This document shows, in pieces, positions 1-6,025 of a DNA stretch of 8,267 nt (position 1 is its first letter; each line of letters opens with the position of its first letter). The notes below the pieces were generated by a model. The model was not told the DNA's origin and did not search any database. It was given only the letters and a program-made list of their open reading frames with translations. The DNA comes from Asaia bogorensis (lineage in GTDB: Bacteria > Pseudomonadota > Alphaproteobacteria > Acetobacterales > Acetobacteraceae), in assembly GCA_945873675.1 (NCBI GenBank), contig CAMCEP010000113.1:1-8267 (forward strand). The letters are read 5' to 3'. Made by a program: the position numbers and the translations under genes.

Positions 1-1
1 C

Positions 2-148
2 CTTGCCATTATCCTGGGCGGTAGCGCGGCCATGGCTTTTGGCCTGCTTGCCGCCGCCAGCGCCGTCGCTGGGCTATTGGTGGAACGCTGGCTGATTTTT
101 GCCGAGGCCACGCATACCGTCGCACTGTACTACCCAACACAGCGCTGA
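2..148 (+). CDS. C-terminal end of a probable DMSO reductase anchor subunit (DmsC-like), partial
   Basis: Only the last 48 codons are present; the gene begins before the window and ends with TGA at 146-148. The visible part is a hydrophobic, Ala/Gly/Leu-rich segment, which looks like a final transmembrane helix. It is followed by the tail VERWLIFAEATHTVALYYP. This resembles, from memory, the C-terminus of DmsC-type membrane anchors in proteobacteria, which end in a similar ERWLFFAEA-H-YY pattern. Such subunits hold a molybdopterin oxidoreductase and its iron-sulfur partner at the inner membrane and pass quinol electrons to them. The assignment rests on this short motif alone, so another polytopic membrane protein is possible. 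The next gene on the same strand starts 78 bases downstream with no clear terminator between them. Confidence 0.55.
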   Translation, partial: LAIILGGSAAMAFGLLAAASAVAGLLVERWLIFAEATHTVALYYPTQR

Positions 149-182
149 ATTTCGCCGGAACAGGCTTGCCGACCGGCCCCGG

Positions 183-210
183 GCAGCGGCATGCTTGAAT
201 ATGCCGTCGC
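183..210 (+). other. Inverted repeat just upstream of the SBP ribosome binding site
   Basis: The arms CGGCAT (187-192) and ATGCCG (201-206) pair perfectly around an 8-base loop. Beyond them lie a G-T wobble (186/207), a mismatch (185/208) and two more pairs (183-184/209-210). No T-run follows, so it is not a standard intrinsic terminator. It ends four bases before the Shine-Dalgarno AAAGGA (214-219) of the next gene. It could be an mRNA-processing or stabilising hairpin between the anchor-subunit gene and the SBP gene, or an operator; the sequence does not decide. Confidence 0.4.
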
Positions 211-226
211 TTGAAAGGATTTAGTC

Positions 227-1810
227 ATGGTCCATCGCCGTTCAATGCTTGCCGCCACGGCCGCCGCACTCGCCGCGCCGCGTTTTGCCACCGGCCAAAC
301 CGCCGCGCGCACGCTGCGTTTCATTCCGCAAAGCAACCTCTCCAGCATGGACCCGGTCTGGAGCACGGCTGTCATCGTCCGCAATCACGGCCTCATGGTC
401 TATGATACCTTGTTCGGCCTGGGGGCGGATTTTCGTCCAAAGCATCAGATGCTGGCAGGGCATGAGGTTTCCGCCGATCGCCTGACCTGGACCATGACAC
501 TCCGCCCGGGGCTTCGTTTCCATGACAATGAACCGGTGCGCGCGAAGGATTGCATCGCTTCCATCAATCGCTGGTCAAAGCGCGATGTGCTCGGCCAAAG
601 GCTTGGCGTGCTGCTGAACGAAATGCGCGCGCTGGATGACAGCCGCTTTGAAATTCGCCTGAAGCAGCCTTGGGCGGGCTTGGCTTGGGCGCTCGGCAAG
701 CCATCGGCCAGCATTTGCGCCATCATGCCCGAACGCATCGCGGAAACAGATGCCTTCCAGCAAATTCGGGATTTCACCGGCAGCGGCCCCTTCCGTTTCC
801 GCCAGGATCTGTTCCGGTCTGGCGACATCGCTGTCTATGACCGTTTTGAAGCCTATCAGACGCGCCAGGAAGCCTCTGACTTCATGGCGGGTGGCAAGCC
901 CGTGCATTTTGATCGGGTCGAATGGCGCATCATGCCTGATCCTTCCACTGCATCGGCCGCACTGCAAAACAATGAAGCCGATTGGTGGGAACAGCCGCAT
1001 GCGGATTTGCTGCCGCTTTTGCGCCGGCATCGCGACATTGTCGTGGACCGCATCAATAGTGCGGGTAATCTTGGTGTGCTGCGCTTTAATTTCCTCCATC
1101 CGCCTTTTGACAATGTCGCGGTGCGGCGCGCGCTTTTGCCCGCGATTGACCAGCGCGTTTTCATGGATGGGTCCATCGGCACGGATCAAACCCTGTCCCA
1201 TGTGCCGGCCGGCGTCTTCACGCCAGGTACACCGCTCGCCAATGATGCGGGGCTTGAAGTGCTGACCGGCCCGCGCAGCCTGGATGCGGCGCGCGCTGCA
1301 CTCGCCGCTTCAGGCTACAAGAATGAACGCGTGGTGATGATGTCGGCCACCGATCTGCCCGTGCTTCAAAACCTCGCGGTAGTGGCCGCGGATTTGATGA
1401 AGCGCATCGGCTTCAACGTGGATTTCATTTCCATGGATTGGGGCACGCAAATCCAGCGCCGGACCAATCGCGGCCCGGTCGATCAAGGCGGCTGGAGCGC
1501 CTTTTGCACCACCTGGGAAGGCCTGGATGTCTCGGTGCCCGGCAGCCACATGCCCATTCGCGGCAATGGCGCCAATGCCTGGTCCGGCTGGCCCAGCATG
1601 CCGAAGCTTGAGGAATTGCGCGATGCCTGGTTTGCCGCGCCTGATCTGGCGACCGAGAAAACCATCGCCGAGGAAATCCAGCGCGTCGTTTGGCAGGAAG
1701 TGCCCTTCATCCCTCTCGGCCTGGTGCTGCCGCCGCAAGCCTATCGACGCAGTATTCGCGATGTCGTCAAAGGCGGACCTGCTCTATTCTGGGGTGTGAA
1801 GCGCGCATGA
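227..1810 (+). CDS. ABC transporter substrate-binding protein, family 5 (peptide/nickel type)
   Basis: The 527-residue product is a periplasmic solute-binding protein of the SBP_bac_5 (DppA/OppA/NikA-like) family, which captures peptides or other small solutes for an ABC importer. The N-terminus has a twin-arginine-like HRRSML (residues 3-8), an Ala-rich stretch, and probable cleavage around residue 24. There is no lipobox cysteine, so a soluble periplasmic protein is expected. The family core begins near residue 30. The segment at residues 59-116 (YDTLFG, ML AGHEVSADRLTWTMTLRPGLRFHD) is typical of the family, and the length is normal. The start is supported by AAAGGA at 214-219, seven bases before ATG. 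No permease or ATPase gene is nearby, so the partner transporter and the ligand are unknown. The stop codon overlaps the next start (ATGA), indicating co-transcription. Confidence 0.93.
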   Translation: MVHRRSMLAATAAALAAPRFATGQTAARTLRFIPQSNLSSMDPVWSTAVIVRNHGLMVYDTLFGLGADFRPKHQMLAGHEVSADRLTWTMTLRPGLRFHDNEPVRAKDCIASINRWSKRDVLGQRLGVLLNEMRALDDSRFEIRLKQPWAGLAWALGKPSASICAIMPERIAETDAFQQIRDFTGSGPFRFRQDLFRSGDIAVYDRFEAYQTRQEASDFMAGGKPVHFDRVEWRIMPDPSTASAALQNNEADWWEQPHADLLPLLRRHRDIVVDRINSAGNLGVLRFNFLHPPFDNVAVRRALLPAIDQRVFMDGSIGTDQTLSHVPAGVFTPGTPLANDAGLEVLTGPRSLDAARAALAASGYKNERVVMMSATDLPVLQNLAVVAADLMKRIGFNVDFISMDWGTQIQRRTNRGPVDQGGWSAFCTTWEGLDVSVPGSHMPIRGNGANAWSGWPSMPKLEELRDAWFAAPDLATEKTIAEEIQRVVWQEVPFIPLGLVLPPQAYRRSIRDVVKGGPALFWGVKRA

Positions 1811-2379
1811 GAAAACTTGGCATTCAGGCAGCGATATTGGCGCTGGTGTTAGCGCCGTTGGCAGCCCATGCGGCCGAAACGGCGCGACCAAACCCAAAAC
1901 TGCCTGAGGCCGTGACTGCCGCGCCGTTGGTACCGAAAGCCGCCACCCCCGAAGCGCGCATGAGCTACGCCTGCGTGTTCGGCCAAGCCGGTGGGGCGGC
2001 GCTTTCGCTCATGCTTGGCTCAAGCCGCTTTTGGGATGCGCTGACTGATGCCGTGTTGGGCCATAATCCACGCAGCGCTGAACAACGCGCCTTCTGCGCA
2101 CTGGGAGAGGCGTTGGCACCCCATGTCGCTACCGCAGCGGAAGGTGTTGCGGAGGAGCTATTGGCCGGCGCGCAACGCCAGGCAGAAGCCGCGCAGAAAA
2201 TGATGACCGTCGGCAGCGCGCAGATGCAGCAGGCCTTGGCGGGCTTTTTGGACGTGACAGCGGAAAAAAGTGCCCGCGCCAGCAGTGAATTTGCGCAGCT
2301 TTGTGAAGGCTCCGCTCGCTGCGCCTGGCTCAGCGATACCACAGCCAATACCTGGTCACGCCTTTGGCCGATCCGCTGA
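1807..2379 (+). CDS. Hypothetical secreted protein with four cysteines
   Basis: I do not recognise this 190-residue protein. The ATG at 1807-1809 overlaps the TGA of the upstream SBP gene (ATGA). It is preferred over an in-frame upstream ATG at 1690 because residue 1 then opens a classic signal peptide: MRK, a hydrophobic core, and AHA-A near residues 20-23. The mature protein has a Pro/Ala-rich linker (about 24-48) and then a mostly helical, Ala-rich body. Its cysteines are at 56, 97, 166 and 172; an even number in an exported protein suggests two disulfides. A probable amphipathic helical run rich in Ala, Gln and Glu spans about 101-160. Translational coupling to the SBP suggests a joint periplasmic role, but no function can be assigned. 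A small inverted repeat (2369-2382) spans the stop codon. Confidence 0.8.
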   Translation: MRKLGIQAAILALVLAPLAAHAAETARPNPKLPEAVTAAPLVPKAATPEARMSYACVFGQAGGAALSLMLGSSRFWDALTDAVLGHNPRSAEQRAFCALGEALAPHVATAAEGVAEELLAGAQRQAEAAQKMMTVGSAQMQQALAGFLDVTAEKSARASSEFAQLCEGSARCAWLSDTTANTWSRLWPIR

Positions 2380-2408
2380 TCGAAAACTCGGCTTACATTT
2401 AGTGAAAA

Positions 2409-2485
2409 TGGTCGGAGCGGCGGGATTCGAACCCACGACCCCCAGTCCCCCAGACTGATGCGCTACCAGGCTGCGCTACGCTCCG
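2409..2485 (-). tRNA. tRNA-Pro (anticodon GGG)
   Basis: Read on the minus strand, the gene folds into a complete cloverleaf of 77 nucleotides including an encoded CCA (2411-2409). The acceptor stem is CGGAGCG with CGCTCCG, and the discriminator base is A. The D arm has GCGC paired with GCGC around AGCCTGGTA. The anticodon loop is CTGGGGG, placing GGG at positions 34-36, which reads CCC/CCU proline codons. The T arm contains the normal GGTTCGAATCC loop. CCA is followed directly by TTTT. The gene lies downstream of merR on the same strand, an order seen in other alphaproteobacteria, so it may be co-transcribed with the merR operon or have its own weak promoter in 2486-2520. It lies antisense to rightward transcription from the SBP operon. 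Confidence 0.96.
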
Positions 2486-2524
2486 ACGTAAGGTTGCTTA
2501 GCACCCAAAATCCTGGCTTGCCAG

Positions 2525-2574
2525 CCCTTGGTGCGAGCTCCGTTAAGACGGAGCGCACACCAGGGGTTTTTTTT
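2525..2574 (+). terminator. Strong rho-independent terminator for rightward transcription
   Basis: The left arm 2525-2543 pairs with the right arm 2548-2566 around the loop TAAG: 19 positions with only two mismatches (2536/2555 and 2534/2557) and one G-U pair. Eight T residues (2567-2574) follow directly. This is the layout of an intrinsic terminator on the plus strand. On the minus strand the A-run precedes the stem and no T-run follows it, so it is not an obvious terminator for merR. The only plus-strand genes to its left are the SBP and the four-cysteine protein, 146 bases away across the antisense tRNA-Pro. Confidence 0.85.
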
Positions 2575-2623
2575 GAGCGGCCGCTTGACGGCTCCGGCGA
2601 TGCCGCCTCCACCGATCGCGCGC

Positions 2624-3043
2624 TTAGGCCGCCAGCCGGTGCAAAGCGCGCGCAATATCCTCAAGCTCGGCCAGCGCGGCGTTCAGCGCCACGGCTTCGG
2701 AAGCCTCGGCGGCAAGCGGCGGATCACCCAGTGGCAATTCCAGCGCCACAGGCCCCGGGCCTTCATCCGTGCCATCGCGCAACAGCCGCTGCACACCCTT
2801 GATCGTATAGCCCTGATTATAGAGCAAATCGCCCACGCGCTTCAGCAGCGCGATATCCTCTGGCCGATAATAGCGCCGTCCACCGCCGCGCTTCAGCGGC
2901 TTTAATTGCGGGAATTTGCTTTCCCAAAAACGCAAAACATGTTGCGGGATATTCAAATCATCGGCGACTTCACTGATGGTGCGAAAGGCCGTTGGCGCCT
3001 TGCGTGGGCGCCCCTTGTCATCCGCATCATCAACCTCGCTCAT
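2624..3043 (-). CDS. MerR-family transcriptional regulator of the plsX-fabH-ihfA cluster
   Basis: This 139-residue protein has an N-terminal MerR winged helix-turn-helix: TISEVADDLNIPQHVLRFWE (about 22-41) is the helix-turn-helix, and RRYYRPEDIALLKRV (about 56-70) is the wing and next helix. The following helix extends to about residue 88 (YTIKGVQRLL). The C-terminal part (about 92-139) is a short acidic, Ala-rich segment with a final helix. No cysteine is present, so it is not a metal sensor of the classical MerR/CueR kind; its effector is unknown. Its ATG overlaps the TGA of ihfA (ATGA), so the two are translationally coupled. A small cysteine-free MerR protein after ihfA is a conserved alphaproteobacterial neighbourhood. 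It may regulate this cluster, but that is inference from position. Confidence 0.92.
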   Translation of the reverse strand: MSEVDDADDKGRPRKAPTAFRTISEVADDLNIPQHVLRFWESKFPQLKPLKRGGGRRYYRPEDIALLKRVGDLLYNQGYTIKGVQRLLRDGTDEGPGPVALELPLGDPPLAAEASEAVALNAALAELEDIARALHRLAA

Positions 3044-3345
3044 GCTTCGTCTTCCGCTTCTTCATTGTTGATGCGCGCCTTCAACACTTGTGACGGGCGA
3101 AAGGAAAGCACCTTGCGCGGCAGGATCGGCACTTCAACACCGGTCTTCGGGTTGCGGCCGATACGCTGGCCCTTCTGGCGCACCAGGAATGTCCCGAAGG
3201 AGGATATCTTCACCGATTCACCAGCTTCAAGCACGGCGGAAACTCGTTCCAGAACCGATTCCAAAAGATCAGCGCTTTCATTGCGTGAAAGCCCGACCTC
3301 AGCATAGATCGCCTCGGCCAGATTGGCCCGCGTGATGGTTTCCAT
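3040..3345 (-). CDS. ihfA: Integration host factor subunit alpha
   Basis: The 101-residue product belongs to the HU/IHF family of DNA-bending proteins. IHF-alpha pairs with IHF-beta to bend DNA sharply at specific sites, acting in nucleoid structure, transcription and recombination. The helical N-terminal dimerisation region spans residues 1-45. It is followed by the family signature around VKISSFGTFLVRQKGQRIGRNP (46-66) and the beta arm, with the intercalating proline at about 66. The C-terminal part PRKVLSFRPSQVLKARIN aligns with IHF-alpha better than HU, and the protein ends in a short acidic tail. Length is normal. The Shine-Dalgarno is weak (GGGG-rich sequence 5-10 bases upstream). It lies 80 bases downstream of fabH and overlaps merR. 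No convincing promoter is seen in 3346-3425, so transcription from the fabH side is likely. Confidence 0.95.
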   Translation of the reverse strand: METITRANLAEAIYAEVGLSRNESADLLESVLERVSAVLEAGESVKISSFGTFLVRQKGQRIGRNPKTGVEVPILPRKVLSFRPSQVLKARINNEEAEDEA

Positions 3346-3425
3346 TAACCCCGCCCCAGTTTATCCCTGTTACATACAGCAAACCGGCTTCGCGCGGCGG
3401 CGTCAACCGCCCGCCACATGAAATC

Positions 3426-4406
3426 TCAGAAACGCGCAATGGCCGACCCCCAGGTCAGCCCCCCGCCAATGGCTTCCATCACCACCAGATCGCCATTCTT
3501 GATCCGGCCATCGCCCCGCGCCTCGGCCAGCGCCAGCGGGATGGAAGCGGCCGAGGTATTGGCGTGGCGATCCACTGACACCACCACATGTTCGGGTTGC
3601 AGGTTCAACTTCTTGCCCATCGCTTCAATGATGCGCAGATTGGCCTGATGCGGCACCAACCAATCAATATCGGCGTGGGTCAGGCCATTGGCAGTAAGCG
3701 CCTGATCCACAACGGCCGCCAATTTGGATACAGCGTGGCGGAACACTTCCTTGCCGGCCATGCGCAAAACGCCGGTGCCGCCCGTGGAACCAGCACCGCC
3801 TTCAACGAATAGGATATCGCCGTGCCGGCCATCAGCATGCAAATGGGTCGAAAGCAGGCCGCGATCCTGATTGGTGCCGGCCCCTTCGCCCGCACTCAAC
3901 AGCACTGCCCCGGCGCCATCGCCAAACAGCACGCAGGTACCGCGATCGGCCCAATCCACGATGCGGGTATAAACCTCAGCACCAATGACCAGCACATTTC
4001 GGGCATGGCCCGCGCGCATCATCGCTTCAGCAACTGAAAGCCCATAGATAAAGCCGGTACACGCCGCAGTAATGTCAAAAGCAAAGCCCGCACCAGCGCC
4101 AATCTTGGCCTGAACGCGCGCAGCGGTCGCGGGAAAGCCGGAATCAGGCGTGGTGGTGGCAACGATAATGCCATCTACCTGCGCCGCCGGCACACCAGCA
4201 TCGGCCAAGGCAGCGCGCGCGGCAGCCGCAGCCAGATCAGAAGCAGCCTCATCAGGTGCTGCGACATGACGGTATTTGATCCCCGTGCGTTCCTGAATCC
4301 AGGCGTCAGAGGTTTCAAGCCCGTGACGCGCCGCCAATTCATCATTGGAAAGCCGCAAAGGGGGAAGGTAGCCGCCGCAACCGGCGATCAAAGCACGCAT
4401 GACCAT
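3426..4406 (-). CDS. fabH: Beta-ketoacyl-ACP synthase III
   Basis: FabH condenses an acyl-CoA primer (usually acetyl-CoA) with malonyl-ACP to start type II fatty-acid synthesis in the cytoplasm. The 326-residue length is typical. The catalytic triad is intact: Cys116 in ITAACTGF, His253 in VPHQANLRI, and Asn283 in HANTSAASIP. The glycine-rich end GGGLTWGSA (314-322) is also characteristic. The start is uncertain: ATG at 4406 and an in-frame ATG at 4400 are both plausible (MVMRALIAG), and neither has a clear Shine-Dalgarno. The plsX stop lies 14 bases upstream, so translation may depend on ribosomes finishing plsX. It is part of the rpmF-plsX-fabH operon, linking the first acyl step of phospholipid synthesis to chain initiation. 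Confidence 0.97.
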   Translation of the reverse strand: MVMRALIAGCGGYLPPLRLSNDELAARHGLETSDAWIQERTGIKYRHVAAPDEAASDLAAAAARAALADAGVPAAQVDGIIVATTTPDSGFPATAARVQAKIGAGAGFAFDITAACTGFIYGLSVAEAMMRAGHARNVLVIGAEVYTRIVDWADRGTCVLFGDGAGAVLLSAGEGAGTNQDRGLLSTHLHADGRHGDILFVEGGAGSTGGTGVLRMAGKEVFRHAVSKLAAVVDQALTANGLTHADIDWLVPHQANLRIIEAMGKKLNLQPEHVVVSVDRHANTSAASIPLALAEARGDGRIKNGDLVVMEAIGGGLTWGSAIARF

Positions 4407-4420
4407 GGCGCTAAGCTACA

Positions 4421-5470
4421 TCAAGTTGGCGAAGGCGCCAGCCTGTTGCGGCTAGCAAGCCGGTCAAATCCATCCCGAATGCGATCATTATAGCCATGCG
4501 TCACCATATCCATGGCCACATCCACGGCATGGGCGAAGCCAAGCGCATCAGTCCCGCCATGGGATTTCACCACCACGCCATTCAACCCAAGCAGAATGGC
4601 ACCATTGTAGCGCCGCGGGTCCATCCATTCGCGCAGCCGATCCAAAGCAGGCCGCGCCAGCAAATAGCCAAGTCGGGCCGGCACGCTGCTCGTGAAGACC
4701 TGGCGCAGCAAATCGCGCATCAGCTTAAGCGCGCCTTCGCCGGTCTTAAGCGCGACATTGCCGGTGAAACCATCCGTCACCACAACATCCACGGTGCCGG
4801 CGGTAATGTCATGGCCTTCGATAAAGCCGCGGAACTGCGCACCCACATGCGAATCGCGCAGAATTTCGGCCGCCGCGCGCACGCGGTCATCGCCCTTCAA
4901 TTCCTCACTGCCCACATTCAGCAGGCCAATGCTGGGCATGGTCAGGCCAAGCGCCACGCGCGCGAAAGCATCACCCATGATGGCAAATTCCACTAGGTTG
5001 CGCGCATCGCATTGCACATTGGCACCGAGATCGAGCAGCACAACATCACCGCGCGCCGAAGGACCAATCGCAGCCAAGGCGGGCCGATCAATTTCCGGCA
5101 TGGTCTTGATAACAATTTTGGCAAGCGCCATCAGCGCCCCGGTGTTGCCGGCGGAAACCACGCCCGCCGCTTCCCCGGCCGCCACAGCATCAATCGCCAT
5201 GCGCATGGAAGAACCGCGCATACGCAGCGCCGCAGTCGGCTTCAAATCACCGGAAATGACTTCAGGCGCGTGACGCAGGCTGCATACCTTGGCAGCGCGC
5301 TTGCGCCGCGCCAGTGCGCCACCCACACGCGCTTCATCACCCAACAGCAGGAAGCGCGCCTGCGGATGCCGCTCGGCGGCCAATTCAAGACCATCGAGCA
5401 CAACTTCAGGTGCCGCATCCCCGCCCATGGCATCAATTGCCAGGGAGAAAGCGGGCCCTACATCAGCCAT
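4421..5470 (-). CDS. plsX: Phosphate acyltransferase PlsX
   Basis: PlsX converts acyl-ACP and phosphate to acyl-phosphate, the donor used by the membrane enzyme PlsY to acylate glycerol-3-phosphate. The 349-residue product shows the family motifs in order: AIDAMGGD (11-18), SAGNTGA (106-112), DLGANVQC (147-154), NVGSEELKG (185-193), VTDGFTGNV (231-239), and YNGAILLGLNGVVVKSHG (288-305). Length is normal. The start at 5470 is supported by CGAGG about eight bases upstream. It lies 33 bases after rpmF and 14 bases before fabH, so all three are almost certainly co-transcribed. Confidence 0.97.
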   Translation of the reverse strand: MADVGPAFSLAIDAMGGDAAPEVVLDGLELAAERHPQARFLLLGDEARVGGALARRKRAAKVCSLRHAPEVISGDLKPTAALRMRGSSMRMAIDAVAAGEAAGVVSAGNTGALMALAKIVIKTMPEIDRPALAAIGPSARGDVVLLDLGANVQCDARNLVEFAIMGDAFARVALGLTMPSIGLLNVGSEELKGDDRVRAAAEILRDSHVGAQFRGFIEGHDITAGTVDVVVTDGFTGNVALKTGEGALKLMRDLLRQVFTSSVPARLGYLLARPALDRLREWMDPRRYNGAILLGLNGVVVKSHGGTDALGFAHAVDVAMDMVTHGYNDRIRDGFDRLASRNRLAPSPT

Positions 5471-5503
5471 CTCGGGAGCCTCGGCGCCCTTGAGTGCGCG
5501 GGA

Positions 5504-5704
5504 TCAGAGCCGGACGGCCGGCTTCAGGCGGTCCGCCGCCACCACTTCGCGGCCATCATAATAGCCGCAATGGGAGCAGACATGGTGCGGGCGCTTCAAT
5601 TCGCCGCAATTGGCGCATTCATGATGCGCGGAGCTGCTGAGAGCTTCGTGGCTGCGGCGCATGCCGCGGCGGGAAGGCGAAGTCTTCTTTTTCGGAACGG
5701 CCAT
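5504..5704 (-). CDS. rpmF: Large ribosomal subunit protein bL32
   Basis: The 66-residue product is the small basic 50S protein bL32. The N-terminus MAVPKKKTSPSRRGMRRSH is nearly invariant in the family. A zinc-ribbon follows with four cysteines at 30, 33, 43 and 46 (CANC and CSHC), so this is the zinc-binding form rather than a cysteine-free paralogue. YYDGREV (48-54) is also typical. It is the first gene of the leftward rpmF-plsX-fabH block; the linkage of bL32 with lipid genes is widely conserved. The Shine-Dalgarno is weak (AGAG about ten bases upstream). Repeats capable of forming hairpins lie 47-80 bases upstream of the start and may be part of its leader or promoter. Confidence 0.97.
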   Translation of the reverse strand: MAVPKKKTSPSRRGMRRSHEALSSSAHHECANCGELKRPHHVCSHCGYYDGREVVAADRLKPAVRL

Positions 5705-5750
5705 GGCGCCGGGTCTCTTTCACTCAAGCGTAACTGTGGATTTCAACAAG

Positions 5751-5786
5751 GGGGGCGCAAATAGCACCCCCTGCACGGGGGCGCAA
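5751..5786 (-). repeat. Direct repeat with a shared inverted arm upstream of rpmF
   Basis: GGGGGCGCAA occurs at 5751-5760 and again at 5777-5786, 26 bases apart. Between them lies the complementary arm GCACCCCC (5764-5771). That arm can pair with either copy: 5751-5758 (loop 5759-5763) or 5777-5784 (loop 5772-5776), but not both. In plus-strand RNA each helix has one A-C mismatch; in minus-strand RNA, the rpmF sense, this becomes a U-G wobble and both helices are a continuous eight pairs. The block starts 47 bases upstream of the rpmF ATG. It could be a leader RNA switch or a repeated operator. Confidence 0.6.
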
Positions 5787-5789
5787 GCA

Positions 5790-5847
5790 GGGCCGTCATT
5801 TCATACCCCATGCCTCTACTTCCTGGAAGATTCGTATGAAGTGGCCC
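5790..5847. other. Imperfect long inverted repeat between rpmF and tRNA-Ala
   Basis: GGGCC (5790-5794) pairs with GGCCC (5843-5847), and TTCATAC (5800-5806) with GTATGAA (5834-5840). They are separated by a small internal loop (5795-5799 and 5841-5842). The apical part contains a further CTTCC/GGAAG (5819-5829). No T-run follows on either strand. The function is unknown; it could be a divergent operator or a structured leader of the rpmF transcript if that starts this far upstream. Confidence 0.45.
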
Positions 5848-5900
5848 GGTCACGTGAATGAAAGAACATGCCACTTGGTGAAAATGGTGCGGCAAGCCCC

Positions 5901-5929
5901 TTGTCGAGCCGGCACTTGGGCGCTAATAC
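5901..5929 (+). promoter_or_regulatory. Probable promoter of tRNA-Ala
   Basis: TTGTCG (5901-5906) resembles a -35 box. It is followed after 17 bases by TAATAC (5924-5929) as a weak -10. Transcription would start near 5936, about ten bases before the tRNA. The bases after the -10 are GC-rich (CGCGCC), as in stringently controlled stable-RNA promoters. The hexamers are imperfect, so this is a positional prediction. Confidence 0.45.
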
Positions 5930-5945
5930 CGCGCCTCTTCCCCGG

Positions 5946-6021
<76 letters not shown>

Positions 6022-6025
6022 CCCC

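Noticed and set aside
575..1201. A 208-codon minus-strand frame inside the SBP gene
   Set aside because: The sense frame is a complete family-5 SBP; the antisense product shows no family features.
2409..2485. tRNA-Pro as an integration attachment site
   Set aside because: No second copy of the tRNA 3' end, no integrase and no mobile gene is present; the flanking genes look like core genome.
2513..2524. Short palindrome CTGGCTTGCCAG as a leftward terminator for merR
   Set aside because: The loop would be only two bases and the following T-run on the minus strand is short (GATTTT), so at best it is a weak pause.
3346..3425. Possible ihfA promoter with TTGACG on the minus strand
   Set aside because: A good -35-like TTGACG is present, but the nearest -10-like sequence (TATGTA) is about 24 bases away, and at 17 bases nothing resembles a -10.
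4496..5764. Several long plus-strand frames across plsX and rpmF
   Set aside because: They are antisense to intact, confidently identified genes and have no recognisable domains; one runs through plsX, the gap and rpmF, as expected of GC-rich shadow frames.
5850..5857. Eight-base palindrome TCACGTGA
   Set aside because: A single isolated short palindrome with no second copy or clear promoter relation is not enough to call an operator.
2402..5888. The 11-mer GTGAAAATGGT at 2402-2412 and 5878-5888, near both tRNA genes
   Set aside because: Several 11-base matches are expected by chance in a window of this size, the first copy overlaps the tRNA-Pro 3' end and the second lies upstream of tRNA-Ala, and the flanks do not match.
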